NCBI RefSeq assembly: GCF_023935105.1 | Contig: NZ_CP096040.1 | Span: 2,108,001-2,172,000, forward strand | Source of the DNA: Caulobacter segnis | Lineage (GTDB): Bacteria > Pseudomonadota > Alphaproteobacteria > Caulobacterales > Caulobacteraceae | Direction: 5' to 3' | Length of the DNA stretch: 64,000 bases | Shown: positions 15,836 to 26,578 of the stretch, piece after piece | Layout: the number at the start of each line of letters is the position of its first letter | Numbering within the stretch: position 1 is the first letter of the stretch | Made by a program: the position numbers and the translations under genes | Notes under the pieces: generated by a model | Seen by the model: the letters and a program-made list of their open reading frames with translations, nothing else | What the model was told of the DNA's origin: nothing | The model's database searches: none

Positions 15836-17074
15836 CTACTTCTTCGGCGTGATCTTGATCAGCTTGCCGTCGTCCTCGTCGGTGACGACGTAGATAGCGC
15901 CGTCCGGGCCGGCCACGACGTCGCGGACGCGGCCGCCGATGTCGGTGAACAGGCGCTCCTCGCCGACCACCTTGCCGTCCTTGAGCACCAGGCGGTCGAC
16001 GTGCTGCTCCTTCAGCGAGCCGATCAGCAGGCTATGCTTGAGGCCCGGGAAAAGGTCACTTTCGTAGAAGGCCATGCCCGAGGGCGCGATCACCGGATCC
16101 CAATAGTAGACCGGCTGCTCCAGGCCGTCCTTCTGGGTGATGCCGTCGCCGATCGGCTTGCCGGAATATTCCTCGCCATAGGTGATGGTGGCCCAGCCGT
16201 AGTTCTTGCCCGCCTCGGGATGGTTCAGCTCGTCGCCGCCCTTGGCGCCGTGCTCGACGGTCCACAGCTTGCCGTTGGGATCCAGGGCGGCGGCCTGCAG
16301 GTTGCGGTGGCCGTAGGACCAGATCTCGGGCTTGGCGCCGGGCGTGCTGACGAAGGGATTGTCGGACGGGATCGAGCCATCGGCGTTGGTCCGCACGACC
16401 TTGCCGAGGGTGGCGTCCAGCTTCTGGGCCTGGACGCGGCCTTCCGGGATCGAGCGCTCGCCGGTGGTGATGAATAGCTTGCCGTCCGGCGCGAAGACCA
16501 GGCGGCCGCCGAAGTGCAGGGCGCTGTCCATCTTGGGCGCCTGGCGCCAGATGACCTGGACGTTCTCCAGCTTCGGGTTCGGACCCAGGACCAGCTTGCC
16601 GCGCGCGGCGGCCGTGCCGTTCACCCCGCCTTCGGCCTCGGAGAAGGTCCAGTAGACGAGGCCGTTGCTGGCGTAGTTCGGATCGATGGCCACGCCCAGC
16701 AGGCCGCCCTGGCCCTCGGCGAACACGGCGGGCAGGCCGGCGACGGCTGGCGACAGCTTGCCGTCCTTGCCCAGCACCCGCAGGCGGCCGGCGCGCTCGG
16801 TGACCAGGATCTCACCCGAGGGCAGGAAGGCCAGGCCCCAAGGATGGTCGAGGCCGCTGGCCAGGGTCGTGTACTGGCCGACGGTGTGGGAGTTCAGGCC
16901 CGGGGCGCGGGTCTGGTTGGCGAAGGCGGGCTTCTGCTCGGGCGCGTTGGGCGGGCGGCTCTCGACGGGCGCGCCGGCCTGGCCGGGTTGGGCGCCAGGC
17001 TGGGCTGGGGCGGGACCACAGGCGACCAGGGCGGCGGCGAGGGCGGCGGAAGCGGCGAGCAGGGAGGGACGCAT
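15836..17074 (-). CDS. PQQ-dependent soluble sugar dehydrogenase, lipoprotein
   Basis: This 412-residue protein belongs to the glucose/sorbosone dehydrogenase family (YliI/Asd-like six-bladed propeller). Family motifs are [26 protein letters not shown] at residues about 75-100, [12 protein letters not shown], and the metal/PQQ-site region [24 protein letters not shown]. The N-terminus is a lipoprotein signal with lipobox LVAC followed by a Pro/Gln-rich linker. It would oxidise sugars outside the cytoplasm. ATG 17074 has AAGG 8 bp upstream, better than GTG 17080. The gene is downstream of the Gfo/Idh gene and may be read from it. Confidence 0.88.
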   Translation of the reverse strand: MRPSLLAASAALAAALVACGPAPAQPGAQPGQAGAPVESRPPNAPEQKPAFANQTRAPGLNSHTVGQYTTLASGLDHPWGLAFLPSGEILVTERAGRLRVLGKDGKLSPAVAGLPAVFAEGQGGLLGVAIDPNYASNGLVYWTFSEAEGGVNGTAAARGKLVLGPNPKLENVQVIWRQAPKMDSALHFGGRLVFAPDGKLFITTGERSIPEGRVQAQKLDATLGKVVRTNADGSIPSDNPFVSTPGAKPEIWSYGHRNLQAAALDPNGKLWTVEHGAKGGDELNHPEAGKNYGWATITYGEEYSGKPIGDGITQKDGLEQPVYYWDPVIAPSGMAFYESDLFPGLKHSLLIGSLKEQHVDRLVLKDGKVVGEERLFTDIGGRVRDVVAGPDGAIYVVTDEDDGKLIKITPKK

Positions 17075-17185
17075 GGCCACGACCTTAAGCCGGTTTCCGT
17101 GACGGCGGCTACCCGGATTTAGGTCGCTAAATCGGCAGCTCGCGCCGCTCGTCGCTGGCCCGCCGGGCCAGTTCCAGCAGCGCCA

Positions 17186-18169
17186 TCACCCGCAGCGCCT
17201 GCTCGACGGGCACCGGGGAGGGGCGCCGTCGCGGATGGCGTCGCGGACGCCGGCGTAGAAGGTCCGATAGCCGGTGATCTCGGGGCGGACGTCGGTATGG
17301 ACCTGGACGTCGTTCTCGACCGTGGTCAGCACGCCATGGCGGCTGTCGCGGCCCCAGCCGGGCGCGCCGGGGGTCATGCCCGCCTTCAGCTGGGCCTCCT
17401 GCGGGTCGAGGCCGTGCTTGACGTAGCTGGCCTTGGTCCCGTGCACCGCCAGGCGCAGGTCGCTGGCGGCGGTCAGCAGGCTGCCGTGCAGGATCACCCG
17501 CAAGGTCGGGTAGCGCAGCAGGACGTGGAAATAGTCGTCGGCTTGCGCGCCCTCGCGCTGAATCCCGATGTCGGCGGCGATGGCCAGGGGCTCGCCGAAC
17601 AGCACCAGGGCCTGGTCCAGCAGGTGAGGGCCCAGGTCCATCCAGGCGCCGGCGCCCGGTCCGGCCCGCTCGCGCCAGCGGTCGCGGACCTGCGGGCGGA
17701 AGCGGTCGAAATGACTCTCGTACTGCACGACCTGGCCCAGGGTCCCGTCGGCGATCAGGCGCTGGAGCGTCTGGAAGTCGCTGTCCCAGCGGCGGTTGTG
17801 GAACACGGCCAACAGCTTGCCGGCGGTCTTGGCCGTTTCGGCCATTTCGCGCGCCTGCGCGAGGTCGAGGGCGAAGGGCTTGTCGACCACGACGGGCTTG
17901 CCCGCCCGCAAGGCGGCGATGGCCTGGGGCGCGTGCAGGGCGTTGGGCGTGGCGATGACGACCAGGTCGATGGCGGGATCGGCCAGCAAGGTCTCGAACG
18001 CGGCGACGACGCGGACCTGGGGCCAGTCGGCCGCCACCTTGGCCGGATCGCTGGAGACGACCGTATGCAGCGCCAGACCCGGCGTCGCGGCGATCAGCGG
18101 GGCGTGGAAGGTCTTGCCGACATAGCCATAGCCGACAAGAGCGACGTTCAGATCAGGAGCCGTGGTCAT
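17186..18169 (-). CDS. Gfo/Idh/MocA family oxidoreductase, C-terminus frameshifted
   Basis: The NAD(P)-binding Rossmann motif GYGYVGKTFHAPL begins at about residue 12, followed by ATPNALHAPQAIAALRAGKPVVVDKPFAL with the family's catalytic EKP/DKP-type lysine. The C-terminal fold continues to RDAIRDGAPP. There the frame switches to RCPSSRRCG and stops. In the +1 frame the sequence continues as a natural family end ([19 protein letters not shown]...) to a stop at 17127-17129. One base seems to be lost in the run at 17213-17224. The reaction is unknown; relatives oxidise sugars or inositols. Confidence 0.8.
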   Translation of the reverse strand: MTTAPDLNVALVGYGYVGKTFHAPLIAATPGLALHTVVSSDPAKVAADWPQVRVVAAFETLLADPAIDLVVIATPNALHAPQAIAALRAGKPVVVDKPFALDLAQAREMAETAKTAGKLLAVFHNRRWDSDFQTLQRLIADGTLGQVVQYESHFDRFRPQVRDRWRERAGPGAGAWMDLGPHLLDQALVLFGEPLAIAADIGIQREGAQADDYFHVLLRYPTLRVILHGSLLTAASDLRLAVHGTKASYVKHGLDPQEAQLKAGMTPGAPGWGRDSRHGVLTTVENDVQVHTDVRPEITGYRTFYAGVRDAIRDGAPPRCPSSRRCG

Positions 18170-18182
18170 GACCCCGTTCTAT

Positions 18183-18214
18183 ACGAAAAAGGCCGGGGAT
18201 TTCGCCCCGGCCTT
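18183..18214 (-). terminator. Intrinsic terminator after the MFS gene
   Basis: Read on the minus strand, GGCCGGGG and CCCCGGCC (18205-18212 and 18191-18198) flank a 6-nt loop and are followed by TTTTT. It separates the MFS/hydratase unit from the Gfo/Idh gene. Confidence 0.85.
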
Positions 18215-18237
18215 CGTCGTCTGGAAGATCGATCGTC

Positions 18238-19512
18238 CTAGATCGTCACCGGCTCCATCTTGGGCGTGAGCAGGTGGATGACCAGCAGGGCGATCAGATA
18301 GGCGCTGCCGGCGACGATGAAGATCGGGGTGTAGGTGCCGATCTGCTCCAGCACCTGGCCGATGTACTTCGAGAAGGCCATGCCGCCGAAGGCGCCCAGC
18401 ATGCCGCCGATGCCGACGACCGACCCGACCGCGCCGCGCGGGAAGACGTCCGACGGCAGGGTGTAGAGGTTGGCCGAGAAGCCCTGGTGGGCGGCGGTGG
18501 CGATACCGATGATCAGCACGGCCAGCCAGACGCTGTCTGCCTTGGCGGCGAACATCACCGGCACGGCCAGCAGGGCGCAGACCAGCATGGTCAGCTTGCG
18601 GGCCTTGTTGATGGTCGCGCCGTTCTTCATCAGGGTCGAGGACATCCAGCCGCCGGCGACCGAACCGACGTCTGACAGCAGGTAGATGGCGATCAGCGGC
18701 GGGCCGAACGACTTCAGGTCCAGGCCGTAGCGCTTGCCCAGGAAGTCCGGCAGCCAGAACAGGAACATCCACCAGATCGGGTCGATCAGGAACTTGCCCA
18801 GGGCGAAGGCCCAGGTCTCGCGCTTGGTCAGCAGCTTGGCCCAGCCGATCTTCTCGACGGGGTCGGCCGGATCCTGTTCGATATAGGCCAGTTCGGCCGC
18901 CGACAGGTTCTTGGCTTCACGCGGGCGGCGATAGACCAGCAGCCAGATCGGCAGCCAGACCAGGCCGGCGACGCCGGTGACGATGAAGGCCATCTGCCAG
19001 CCGAAGGCCAGCACGATGCCCGGCACGACCAGCGGGGTGACGATGGCGCCGATGTTGGTGCCGGCGTTGAACAGGCCGGTGGCGAAGGCGCGTTCCTTCT
19101 TGGGGAACCACTCGGCCACGGCCTTGATGCCGCCGGGGAAGCCGCCGGCCTCACCGATGCCCAGGCCCATGCGGGCGAAGACGAAGCCGCCGAAGCCGCG
19201 CGCGGCGGCGTGGGCGATGTGGGCGATCTGCCAGATCGCGAACGCGATGCCGAAGCCCCAGCGGGCCCCGATCTTGTCCATGATCTTGCCCCAGGCCAGG
19301 TACGCCACGGCGTAGGCCAGCTGGAAGTAGAACACGAGGTCGGCGTAGTGAGTCTCGTTCCAGCCGAATTCCTTCGACAGGTCCGCCTTCAGGAGGCCGA
19401 TCGTCTGGCGATCGACGTAGTTGATGACCATCGCCGCGAACAGCAGCGTGACGACCACCCAACGATACCGTCCTACTTTTTCGGACGGGGCGGGCGCTTT
19501 CGAAAAATCCAT
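18238..19512 (-). CDS. MFS transporter, hexuronate/anion-cation symporter type
   Basis: The 424-residue protein has 12 predicted membrane helices. The opening (YRWVVVTLLFAAMVINYVDRQTIGLLKADLSKEFGW) and the loop RMGLGIGEAGGFPGGIKAVAEWFPKKERAFATG are typical of the ExuT/GudP anion:cation symporter family. Substrate is likely a hexuronate or aldarate imported with H+. It lies 35 bp downstream of a hydratase gene, so the pair forms an operon. A variant of the operator found before the KDPG aldolase genes lies upstream of the pair, which fits uronate catabolism. Confidence 0.87.
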   Translation of the reverse strand: MDFSKAPAPSEKVGRYRWVVVTLLFAAMVINYVDRQTIGLLKADLSKEFGWNETHYADLVFYFQLAYAVAYLAWGKIMDKIGARWGFGIAFAIWQIAHIAHAAARGFGGFVFARMGLGIGEAGGFPGGIKAVAEWFPKKERAFATGLFNAGTNIGAIVTPLVVPGIVLAFGWQMAFIVTGVAGLVWLPIWLLVYRRPREAKNLSAAELAYIEQDPADPVEKIGWAKLLTKRETWAFALGKFLIDPIWWMFLFWLPDFLGKRYGLDLKSFGPPLIAIYLLSDVGSVAGGWMSSTLMKNGATINKARKLTMLVCALLAVPVMFAAKADSVWLAVLIIGIATAAHQGFSANLYTLPSDVFPRGAVGSVVGIGGMLGAFGGMAFSKYIGQVLEQIGTYTPIFIVAGSAYLIALLVIHLLTPKMEPVTI

Positions 19513-19547
19513 GGACGCCTTCCTTCCCCCTATTAGCGGGTCTTTTC

Positions 19548-20369
19548 TTATTTCGCCGGGACGGCGACGCAGTCCACGGTTCCGAACGGGCCGAAATCGA
19601 CGTGGGCCACGTCTCCGGCGACCACGTCGTGAATACCCGTGGTCGCGCCGGTGGTGACGATCTGACCCTTCTTCAGCGGCTTGCCGCGCGCGGCGACGGT
19701 TCCGAGCAGGAAGGCCAGGGCGGCCAGCGGAGAGCCCGGAATCGTGGCGGCGGTGGCCTTACCGACCGACTTGCCGTTGATGAAGGTCTCGACGGGCATA
19801 TCCTCCCAGGCGACATCGCGCCAGTTGGAAATGGCCTGACCAATGATCTGACCATCGTTGTTGCCGAAGTCCGACGCCACGACGGTGGGGCCCAGGGCGT
19901 TGATGGTGGCCAGCGGGCTGCCGGCGATCTCGACGCCGACCAGGAGGTCGCCGACGTATTCGGCGGCTTCCTCGGCGGTCCATTGGGTCTTGTCGGCCGG
20001 GGCGTCCTTGCCCAGGCGGATGATGAACTCGGCCTCGACGGCGCAGAAGCCGCCCGCGATGGCGCGGAATTCGTTCGGCGCGCCGACTTTGGCGTCCTGG
20101 ACCTTGGTCTTGAAGATGCAGCCGGCCAGGCGATCGGCGCTCAGGCGCTCACGGTGCTGCGGCGGCACCAGGCCGACCTTCCAGCCGACCAGTTCGTCTG
20201 GCCACAGGTCGATGGCGATATCCTGCACCGAATAGCCTTCGGCCATGCTCGAGGGAATCACGCCGCCCGGATAGCCGGGGACCGAAACACCCTCTTGGCG
20301 GGCCTTGACGAACTGGGGGGCGATGGCCGCGGGGGTGAAAACCACGCTGTCGGCCTCAGAAACGGTCAC
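19548..20369 (-). CDS. 2-keto-4-pentenoate hydratase family protein
   Basis: This 273-residue protein belongs to the fumarylacetoacetate hydrolase/MhpD superfamily. Recognisable parts are LVGWKVGLVPPQHRERL, the acidic metal-site region CAVEAEFIIRLGKD, and TTGATTGIHDVVAGDVAHVDFG. Relatives hydrate 2-keto-4-pentenoates or act on 2-keto-3-deoxy acids with Mg2+ or Mn2+. The start codon is GTG. Partner genes and operator suggest a sugar-acid substrate rather than an aromatic one, but this is inference. Confidence 0.8.
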   Translation of the reverse strand: MTVSEADSVVFTPAAIAPQFVKARQEGVSVPGYPGGVIPSSMAEGYSVQDIAIDLWPDELVGWKVGLVPPQHRERLSADRLAGCIFKTKVQDAKVGAPNEFRAIAGGFCAVEAEFIIRLGKDAPADKTQWTAEEAAEYVGDLLVGVEIAGSPLATINALGPTVVASDFGNNDGQIIGQAISNWRDVAWEDMPVETFINGKSVGKATAATIPGSPLAALAFLLGTVAARGKPLKKGQIVTTGATTGIHDVVAGDVAHVDFGPFGTVDCVAVPAK

Positions 20370-20433
20370 GCCGTGGATCCTCCCTCGAAATTCGGCACGG
20401 GTCCCGCTTGGCGGGGGTTGCCACGTCTCTAGT

Positions 20434-20447
20434 GGAAACCGGTGTCA
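20434..20447. promoter_or_regulatory. Operator variant upstream of hydratase-MFS operon
   Basis: GGAAACCGGTGTCA (minus strand TGACACCGGTTTCC) matches the perfect palindrome at 4243-4256 in 12 of 14 positions. It lies 65 bp upstream of the hydratase start codon. A shared repressor for both operons is inferred. Confidence 0.55.
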
Positions 20448-20555
20448 TTGACAATGAGCCCGTGAAGTCTGCGCGCGACGCGGCGAGCGGTCCGTATGGC
20501 TTGACACCTGTAATAGCGGGTATAGCGTCCCCGTTGAATTACGGACGTAAGCGTC

Positions 20556-20918
20556 ATGCACATCACCGCCGCCGAAGCCCACGTCATGGAAGCGCTCTGG
20601 CGCCGTCAGCCGCTGTCGGCCGACGATCTGGTCGCCGAGGTGGGCGCGTCCCAGCAATGGGGCGAGGCCACGGTCAAGACGCTGATCAATCGCCTCTTGA
20701 AGAAGAAGGCGATCAAGTCCGAGCGGGCCGAGGGCAAGCACGGCTATCGTCCGCTGATCGACCGCAGCGCCTATGTCCAGGCCGAGAGCCAGGGCCTGCT
20801 GGACCGCCTGTTCGACGGCCAACTGGCTCCGCTGATCAGCCACTTCGCCCAGCATCGCCCGCTGAAGGCCGACGAGGTGGCGCGGCTGAAGAAGCTGATC
20901 GACGAGATGGGCGAGTAG
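20556..20918 (+). CDS. BlaI/MecI-family transcriptional regulator
   Basis: The 120-residue protein carries the BlaI winged helix: ITAAEAHVMEALWRRQPLSADDLVAEV, then TVKTLINRLLKKKAIKSERAEGKHGYRP. The C-terminal half (QLAPLISHFAQHRPLKADEVARLKKLIDEM) is the dimerisation region. Members repress beta-lactamase or other genes and are cleaved when a BlaR1/M56 sensor is activated. No M56 peptidase gene is adjacent here. TTGACA (20501-20506) with a weak -10 near 20523 forms a likely promoter. Confidence 0.87.
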   Translation: MHITAAEAHVMEALWRRQPLSADDLVAEVGASQQWGEATVKTLINRLLKKKAIKSERAEGKHGYRPLIDRSAYVQAESQGLLDRLFDGQLAPLISHFAQHRPLKADEVARLKKLIDEMGE

Positions 20919-20949
20919 CTGAGGGTTATTCCTCAAAGCCAATAAATCG

Positions 20950-21017
20950 GTGTCATCCCGGCCGCACTGCGCCGGCCCCTGGGCCCCAGATAGCGCCGCG
21001 CGCTTCCGGGATGACAC
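20950..21017. repeat. 68-bp palindromic dispersed repeat, copy 2
   Basis: The ends GTGTCATCCCGG and CCGGGATGACAC are perfect inverted repeats. It is a shortened copy, in the same orientation, of the 104-bp element at 139-242. It lies between the convergent BlaI-like gene and otsA. Confidence 0.85.
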
Positions 21018-21041
21018 GGCTTTGCCCTTCTAGGAAAGGCC

Positions 21042-22531
<1,490 letters not shown>

Positions 22532-22535
<4 letters not shown>

Positions 22536-23332
22536 GCGCGCACCTTGGCCATGGGGGTGATCGAGGGCGCGCAGAGGTCTTCCAGCCAGCGGGCGACCGC
22601 GTCGGTGTCGGCCAGGTGATAGCGGGCCTGCGTCGGGCGGAGCTCGCCGACCAGCACGCCGAACCCACCCAGGCGGCGGGCGGCGACGAAGCCGTCCTCG
22701 TCGGTCAGGTCATCGCCGATGAATACCGGCGTCGCGCCCACGAACGGGGCCTCGCGCAGGAACGCCGTCACCGCCGCGCCCTTGTCGGCGCCCGGCGTGC
22801 GCAGCTCGGCCACCATGTCGCCCAGCTGCAGCACCAGCCCGGTGGCCTGGGACAGGCGCTCAGCCGCCTCGATCACCGCCTCGGCGCAGGCCGGCGCGTT
22901 GCGATAATGCAGGGCGACGGACAGGCCCTTGTCCTCGAACAGCAGGCCGCGCTCGCAATGGGCCAGCTCGACCAGGATGCGGCGGGCGTCGATCAGGCCC
23001 GGGTGAGGCTCGCGCGCGATCACCGCGCCGTCGGCCGTCCGGCGCACCAGGCCATGCACCGCGCCGATCGCGCGCACGCCGCCGTCCAGGATGTAGTCGA
23101 GATTGGGCAGGTCGCGGCCGCTGACCACGGCGACGCGGTTCTCGAAGGTCTCGCGCAGGCGGGCCAGCAGACGGGCCCGGCGTGGATCGGGACCCACGTC
23201 GTCCGGGCGCGGCATGATCGGGGCCAGGGTGCCGTCCAGGTCGAGAAACAGCGCCGCGCGACGCGGCAGGTCGAGGGGCGGGGGCGGGAAATCGACAGAT
23301 TCCAGGCGCGCGACCGGCTGAGCCACGGTCAT
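22532..23332 (-). CDS. otsB: Trehalose-6-phosphatase
   Basis: This 266-residue HAD-superfamily phosphatase has motif I LFLDLDGTLAPI, motif II VVSGRD, and the C-terminal FIGDDLTDEDGF that binds Mg2+. It dephosphorylates trehalose 6-phosphate. ATG 23332 was chosen because GAGGGGG lies 9 bp upstream; an in-frame start at 23437 would add 35 unrelated residues. It is the first gene of the otsB-otsA operon. A near-consensus EcfG promoter lies about 40-60 bp upstream. Confidence 0.93.
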
Positions 23333-23370
23333 GGCGAGAACCCCCTCATCAATAAGCAACATGCGCCAAG

Positions 23371-23395
23371 AACGCCGAACGGCCGGGTTCGATCC
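23371..23395 (-). promoter_or_regulatory. Possible EcfG-type promoter before otsB
   Basis: On the minus strand GGATC (23395-23391), a 16-bp spacer and CGTT (23374-23371) are one mismatch from GGAAC-N16-CGTT. General-stress control of ots genes is known in other alphaproteobacteria, which makes it plausible. Confidence 0.4.
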
Positions 23396-23509
23396 CGCGA
23401 TCAACTCAGGCTCACGGGTTTTTGCGCGGATGCCCAAGGGGCAGGCAGGGCGTCCAGTTCGCCGTCACCCCGCCGTCCCGGCTTTCGCCGGGGAGGCGGA
23501 GGCGGTTGG

Positions 23510-26470
23510 CTAAAACAAGAGCTTCCGCACGCTGAACTGCAGCACCCGTCCGCGCGGATCCAGGTAGTCCGGCTGATAGTTGACCGGAGTCACGCCGGTG
23601 GCGTCGCGCACCGTCTGCTGCTGGTCGAACAGGTTGTTGACCGACAGGGTCAGGCGCGTGCCCCGCAGGATGGGGTGCTTCTGGACAAGCTCACGCCGCA
23701 CGCCCAGGTCGGCGAACAGGCGCAGGTTGACCGTCGCCAGGCTGGAGAAGTCCAGATCCGTCGACGCGCCGCCGGTCCCCGCCGCCACGTGCGTGCCGCT
23801 GGTCCAGTTGGCCGACAGGCGCGCGCCCAGGCCGTAGCGCGTGATCCCCGCCTGGGCTTCGACCTCGTTGCGGGCCTGGCCGCCGCCCGAGCCGATCACG
23901 TCGCCGTTCAGCAGGTCCAGGGTCGGGACGCCGTCGGCGATGGTGACCTTTTCCTTCAGGTGGATGGTGTGGAACAGCGCGAGCTGCAGGCGCGTGGCGC
24001 GAGGATTGCCGCCGCCGCCTCGACCCCCGAAGCCGCCGCCGAAGCCGCGTCCGCCGCCGCCGGGACCGCCGAAGCCCTGGCCGCCGCCACGCGGGCCGTC
24101 GCCGCCGAAACCGGGCGAGGGACGTGGAGCGTCGTCGCCCGCGGCCGGCGTCTGGTTCTGGGCCTGCTGCTGGGTATTGGGATCGGTGCTGGTCTCGGTA
24201 GGCGGTTGCGGCGCGCGGTTGTCGTCGCCGCCGCGGTTGTCGCCAGAAGACGAAGACGAGGGCGCGCGGCGCAGCAGCTCGGCGCCGGGCGGCTGGTCGC
24301 CACCTTGGCGTCCGCGCCAGCCGCCGGCCGGTGGGGGCGGGGTCTTGCCGATCTGGCGCGAGAAGTTGAAGCCCCAGCGGATCTGCTCGCTCTCGCGCTT
24401 GGCGAAATTGACCGCGCGGGTGTCTATGCGGGTCAGGTTGCCGTCCGCGTCGCGGGTGAAGCGGTCGGGGAAGGCCGCCTCGACCGCCGCCGTGGCGGCC
24501 GGGAAGCCGGCGACCGGATTGTCGATCCGCACCCGGCTGTAGTTGGCGGTCAGCGACAGGCCCTGGACCTTCTCGGGCTTCCAGGTTGCGCCGAAGCGCA
24601 GGACGTTGCGGGTTTCGCCCTTCAGGTCGGCATTGCCGCCGCTGATCCGCGTGACGTCCACGGTCTGGCCGCGCACATAGTCGAAGATCTGGGCGTTCGG
24701 GGTGGTGATCAGCGGATTGCCCAGCTGGGCCAGGCTGGGGGCGTTCTCCTGGCGGGTGGCCGAGACGATGAAGCTGACCGGCTTGACCGGCGACCAGTTC
24801 ACGCCGCCGCCGATCGTGGTCAGGGTCCCGAAGTCCGAAACCTGGCGCACGGCCAGGTTCAGGTTGGTCGAGAGGTCGCCGATCCCGGCCCGCACGCCCT
24901 TGCGGCGGCTGGCCAGGGGCAGGTCGAAGCTGACCTGGGCGGTGGCGTCGCCACGCGACTGCTCGCTGTCGCTCTCGACGCCCGAGCGGATCGAGGTCCC
25001 GTCCAGGCGCGAGCCGCTGACGCCCAGCTTGAGGGTCGAGGAGAGATCGCCGGCACGGAACTTGGCCAGGGCGCCGTTGGCGACGAACTGCAGGTCGGCG
25101 CTGTCGGTGGTCGAGCGCGCCCGATCGGTGTTGAGAGAAAGACCGGTCAGCGGCGAGAACGGGTTCAGCGTCGGGTCCAGCGCGGTGAGGCGGCTCTGGA
25201 CGGCCGTGAGGTCGACACCCCGATCGGTCTCCGTCTTGTTGATCGCGTGGTCGTAGTTTCCGGTCAGCGACAGCCGCAGATCCTCGGTGTCGCGGTTCAG
25301 GGTGAAGCCCAGGTGGCCCGACAGATTGCGCGAGGTCTGGCCCAGGGCGTCTCGGTCGCCCAGATAGCGGAAGAGCGCCACGTCCTGGCCGAACGGCGAA
25401 TAAGGGTCGGCGGCCGGGATGATCAGGCGCGCGCGGGCCGGGCCCAGCAGCGAGTCGCTCTGCGACGCTGTCGCGCCCAGGTTCAGCGTCGCCGAGACGT
25501 TGTCGAGGATGTAGCGGTTGGTGACGCTGTTGATCGACACCTGCCGGCTGCGGGGCAGCAGGGTGCGGTAGTCGGTGATGTCGCTGGCGTTGGCCTGGTT
25601 CGCGCTCGGCAGGAAGGCGGAAAGGCCGGGCGCGCCGCTGGCCGCCGAGGCCGGGACGCCCGCGACCGTCACCGGCGCGCCGGCCAGGGCGCTGAGCGCG
25701 GTCAGGTCGCCGCCGAGCGGGGCGATGTTGCCGGTGAAGTCGTAGAGGCCGCTGTTGGTGCGGCTGACCAGGTCGCGGTCGCTTTCCAGCAGCTGGTCGC
25801 TGTTCTGGACCTTGATCGCCAGGTTGCTGCGGCCCTGACGGTTCAGGCGCAGCTGGCTCCAGTTCAACTGCTCGCTTGTCTGGCCGCCCTCCATGGGGCC
25901 ACCGACCGAGGCGTCCACGGTCCGGGCGCGGAAGCGCTGGCGCAGCACGATGTTCACGACCTTCTGGTCGGCCGAGTAGCCGTACTTCAGGGCCACTTCC
26001 TCGGGCAGGATCTCGACCCGCTGGATGGCCTCGGTCGGGATGTCGCGGATCTCGCCCTGGCCCGAGATGCGCCGGCCGTTCAACAGCACCACGGGATCGC
26101 CGCCCAGGCCGCTGGTGGTCTGGGGCGTCAATTCGGTGAGCAGGTCGTCGATCGACGAGACGCCGAACGAGCGGACGTCGGCGGCGCTGAAGGTCTCTTC
26201 CGGCGGGATGTCGCCCAGCACCGCGCCGAACGGCTTGCCGCTGGCCGTGATGGTGACGGCCTCGACCTCGGTGTCGAGGTCCTCGGGCGTCACGGGCTTG
26301 GGAGCGGCTGGCGGGGTCGCCGGCTTGGTGGCGGCCTTCGTCGCGGGCTGGGGCGTGACCTGCGCGGGGGCTTGAGGCGCCGTCGGGACGGTCGGCCTGG
26401 TCTCCTGCGCATGGGCGGCGCCGGTCGCGACGCAGCCGAGAACACCGACCAAGGCCAGTTTGCGGCTCAC
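23510..26470 (-). CDS. TonB-dependent receptor with Gly/Pro-rich insertion
   Basis: The protein of about 986 residues has a signal peptide ending AAHAQ and a Pro/Ala/Thr-rich spacer to residue 65. A plug domain with VVLLNGRRISGQGEIRDIPTEAIQRVEILPEEVALKYGYSADQKVVNIVLR follows, then a beta-barrel. Between about residues 695 and 835 there is an unusual low-complexity insertion: PPPP, poly-Ser, many Gln/Asn/Thr, then repeated GFGG and RGGGG. The substrate is unknown; the otsBA and GH15 neighbours suggest a glycan. The start is taken as GTG 26470, with TTG 26473 also possible; GGAG precedes both. Confidence 0.85.
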   Translation of the reverse strand: MSRKLALVGVLGCVATGAAHAQETRPTVPTAPQAPAQVTPQPATKAATKPATPPAAPKPVTPEDLDTEVEAVTITASGKPFGAVLGDIPPEETFSAADVRSFGVSSIDDLLTELTPQTTSGLGGDPVVLLNGRRISGQGEIRDIPTEAIQRVEILPEEVALKYGYSADQKVVNIVLRQRFRARTVDASVGGPMEGGQTSEQLNWSQLRLNRQGRSNLAIKVQNSDQLLESDRDLVSRTNSGLYDFTGNIAPLGGDLTALSALAGAPVTVAGVPASAASGAPGLSAFLPSANQANASDITDYRTLLPRSRQVSINSVTNRYILDNVSATLNLGATASQSDSLLGPARARLIIPAADPYSPFGQDVALFRYLGDRDALGQTSRNLSGHLGFTLNRDTEDLRLSLTGNYDHAINKTETDRGVDLTAVQSRLTALDPTLNPFSPLTGLSLNTDRARSTTDSADLQFVANGALAKFRAGDLSSTLKLGVSGSRLDGTSIRSGVESDSEQSRGDATAQVSFDLPLASRRKGVRAGIGDLSTNLNLAVRQVSDFGTLTTIGGGVNWSPVKPVSFIVSATRQENAPSLAQLGNPLITTPNAQIFDYVRGQTVDVTRISGGNADLKGETRNVLRFGATWKPEKVQGLSLTANYSRVRIDNPVAGFPAATAAVEAAFPDRFTRDADGNLTRIDTRAVNFAKRESEQIRWGFNFSRQIGKTPPPPAGGWRGRQGGDQPPGAELLRRAPSSSSSGDNRGGDDNRAPQPPTETSTDPNTQQQAQNQTPAAGDDAPRPSPGFGGDGPRGGGQGFGGPGGGGRGFGGGFGGRGGGGNPRATRLQLALFHTIHLKEKVTIADGVPTLDLLNGDVIGSGGGQARNEVEAQAGITRYGLGARLSANWTSGTHVAAGTGGASTDLDFSSLATVNLRLFADLGVRRELVQKHPILRGTRLTLSVNNLFDQQQTVRDATGVTPVNYQPDYLDPRGRVLQFSVRKLLF

Positions 26471-26578
26471 CAAAGAGCTTCTCCGATTTCGAAATGTCCC
26501 AAGGGCGCTGTTGCCCGCGCGTTGTAACGCGGAGATTTCACAATTTGCCCAGTTCGCAACATCGGTGGCGCGCGTGGC

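Noticed and set aside
22616-26527. A very long plus-strand open frame (1303 codons) opposite otsB and the TonB receptor
   Set aside because: It is the antisense shadow of high-GC genes, rich in Arg, Ala, Gly, Gln and Val, with no domains; the minus-strand products have clear motifs.
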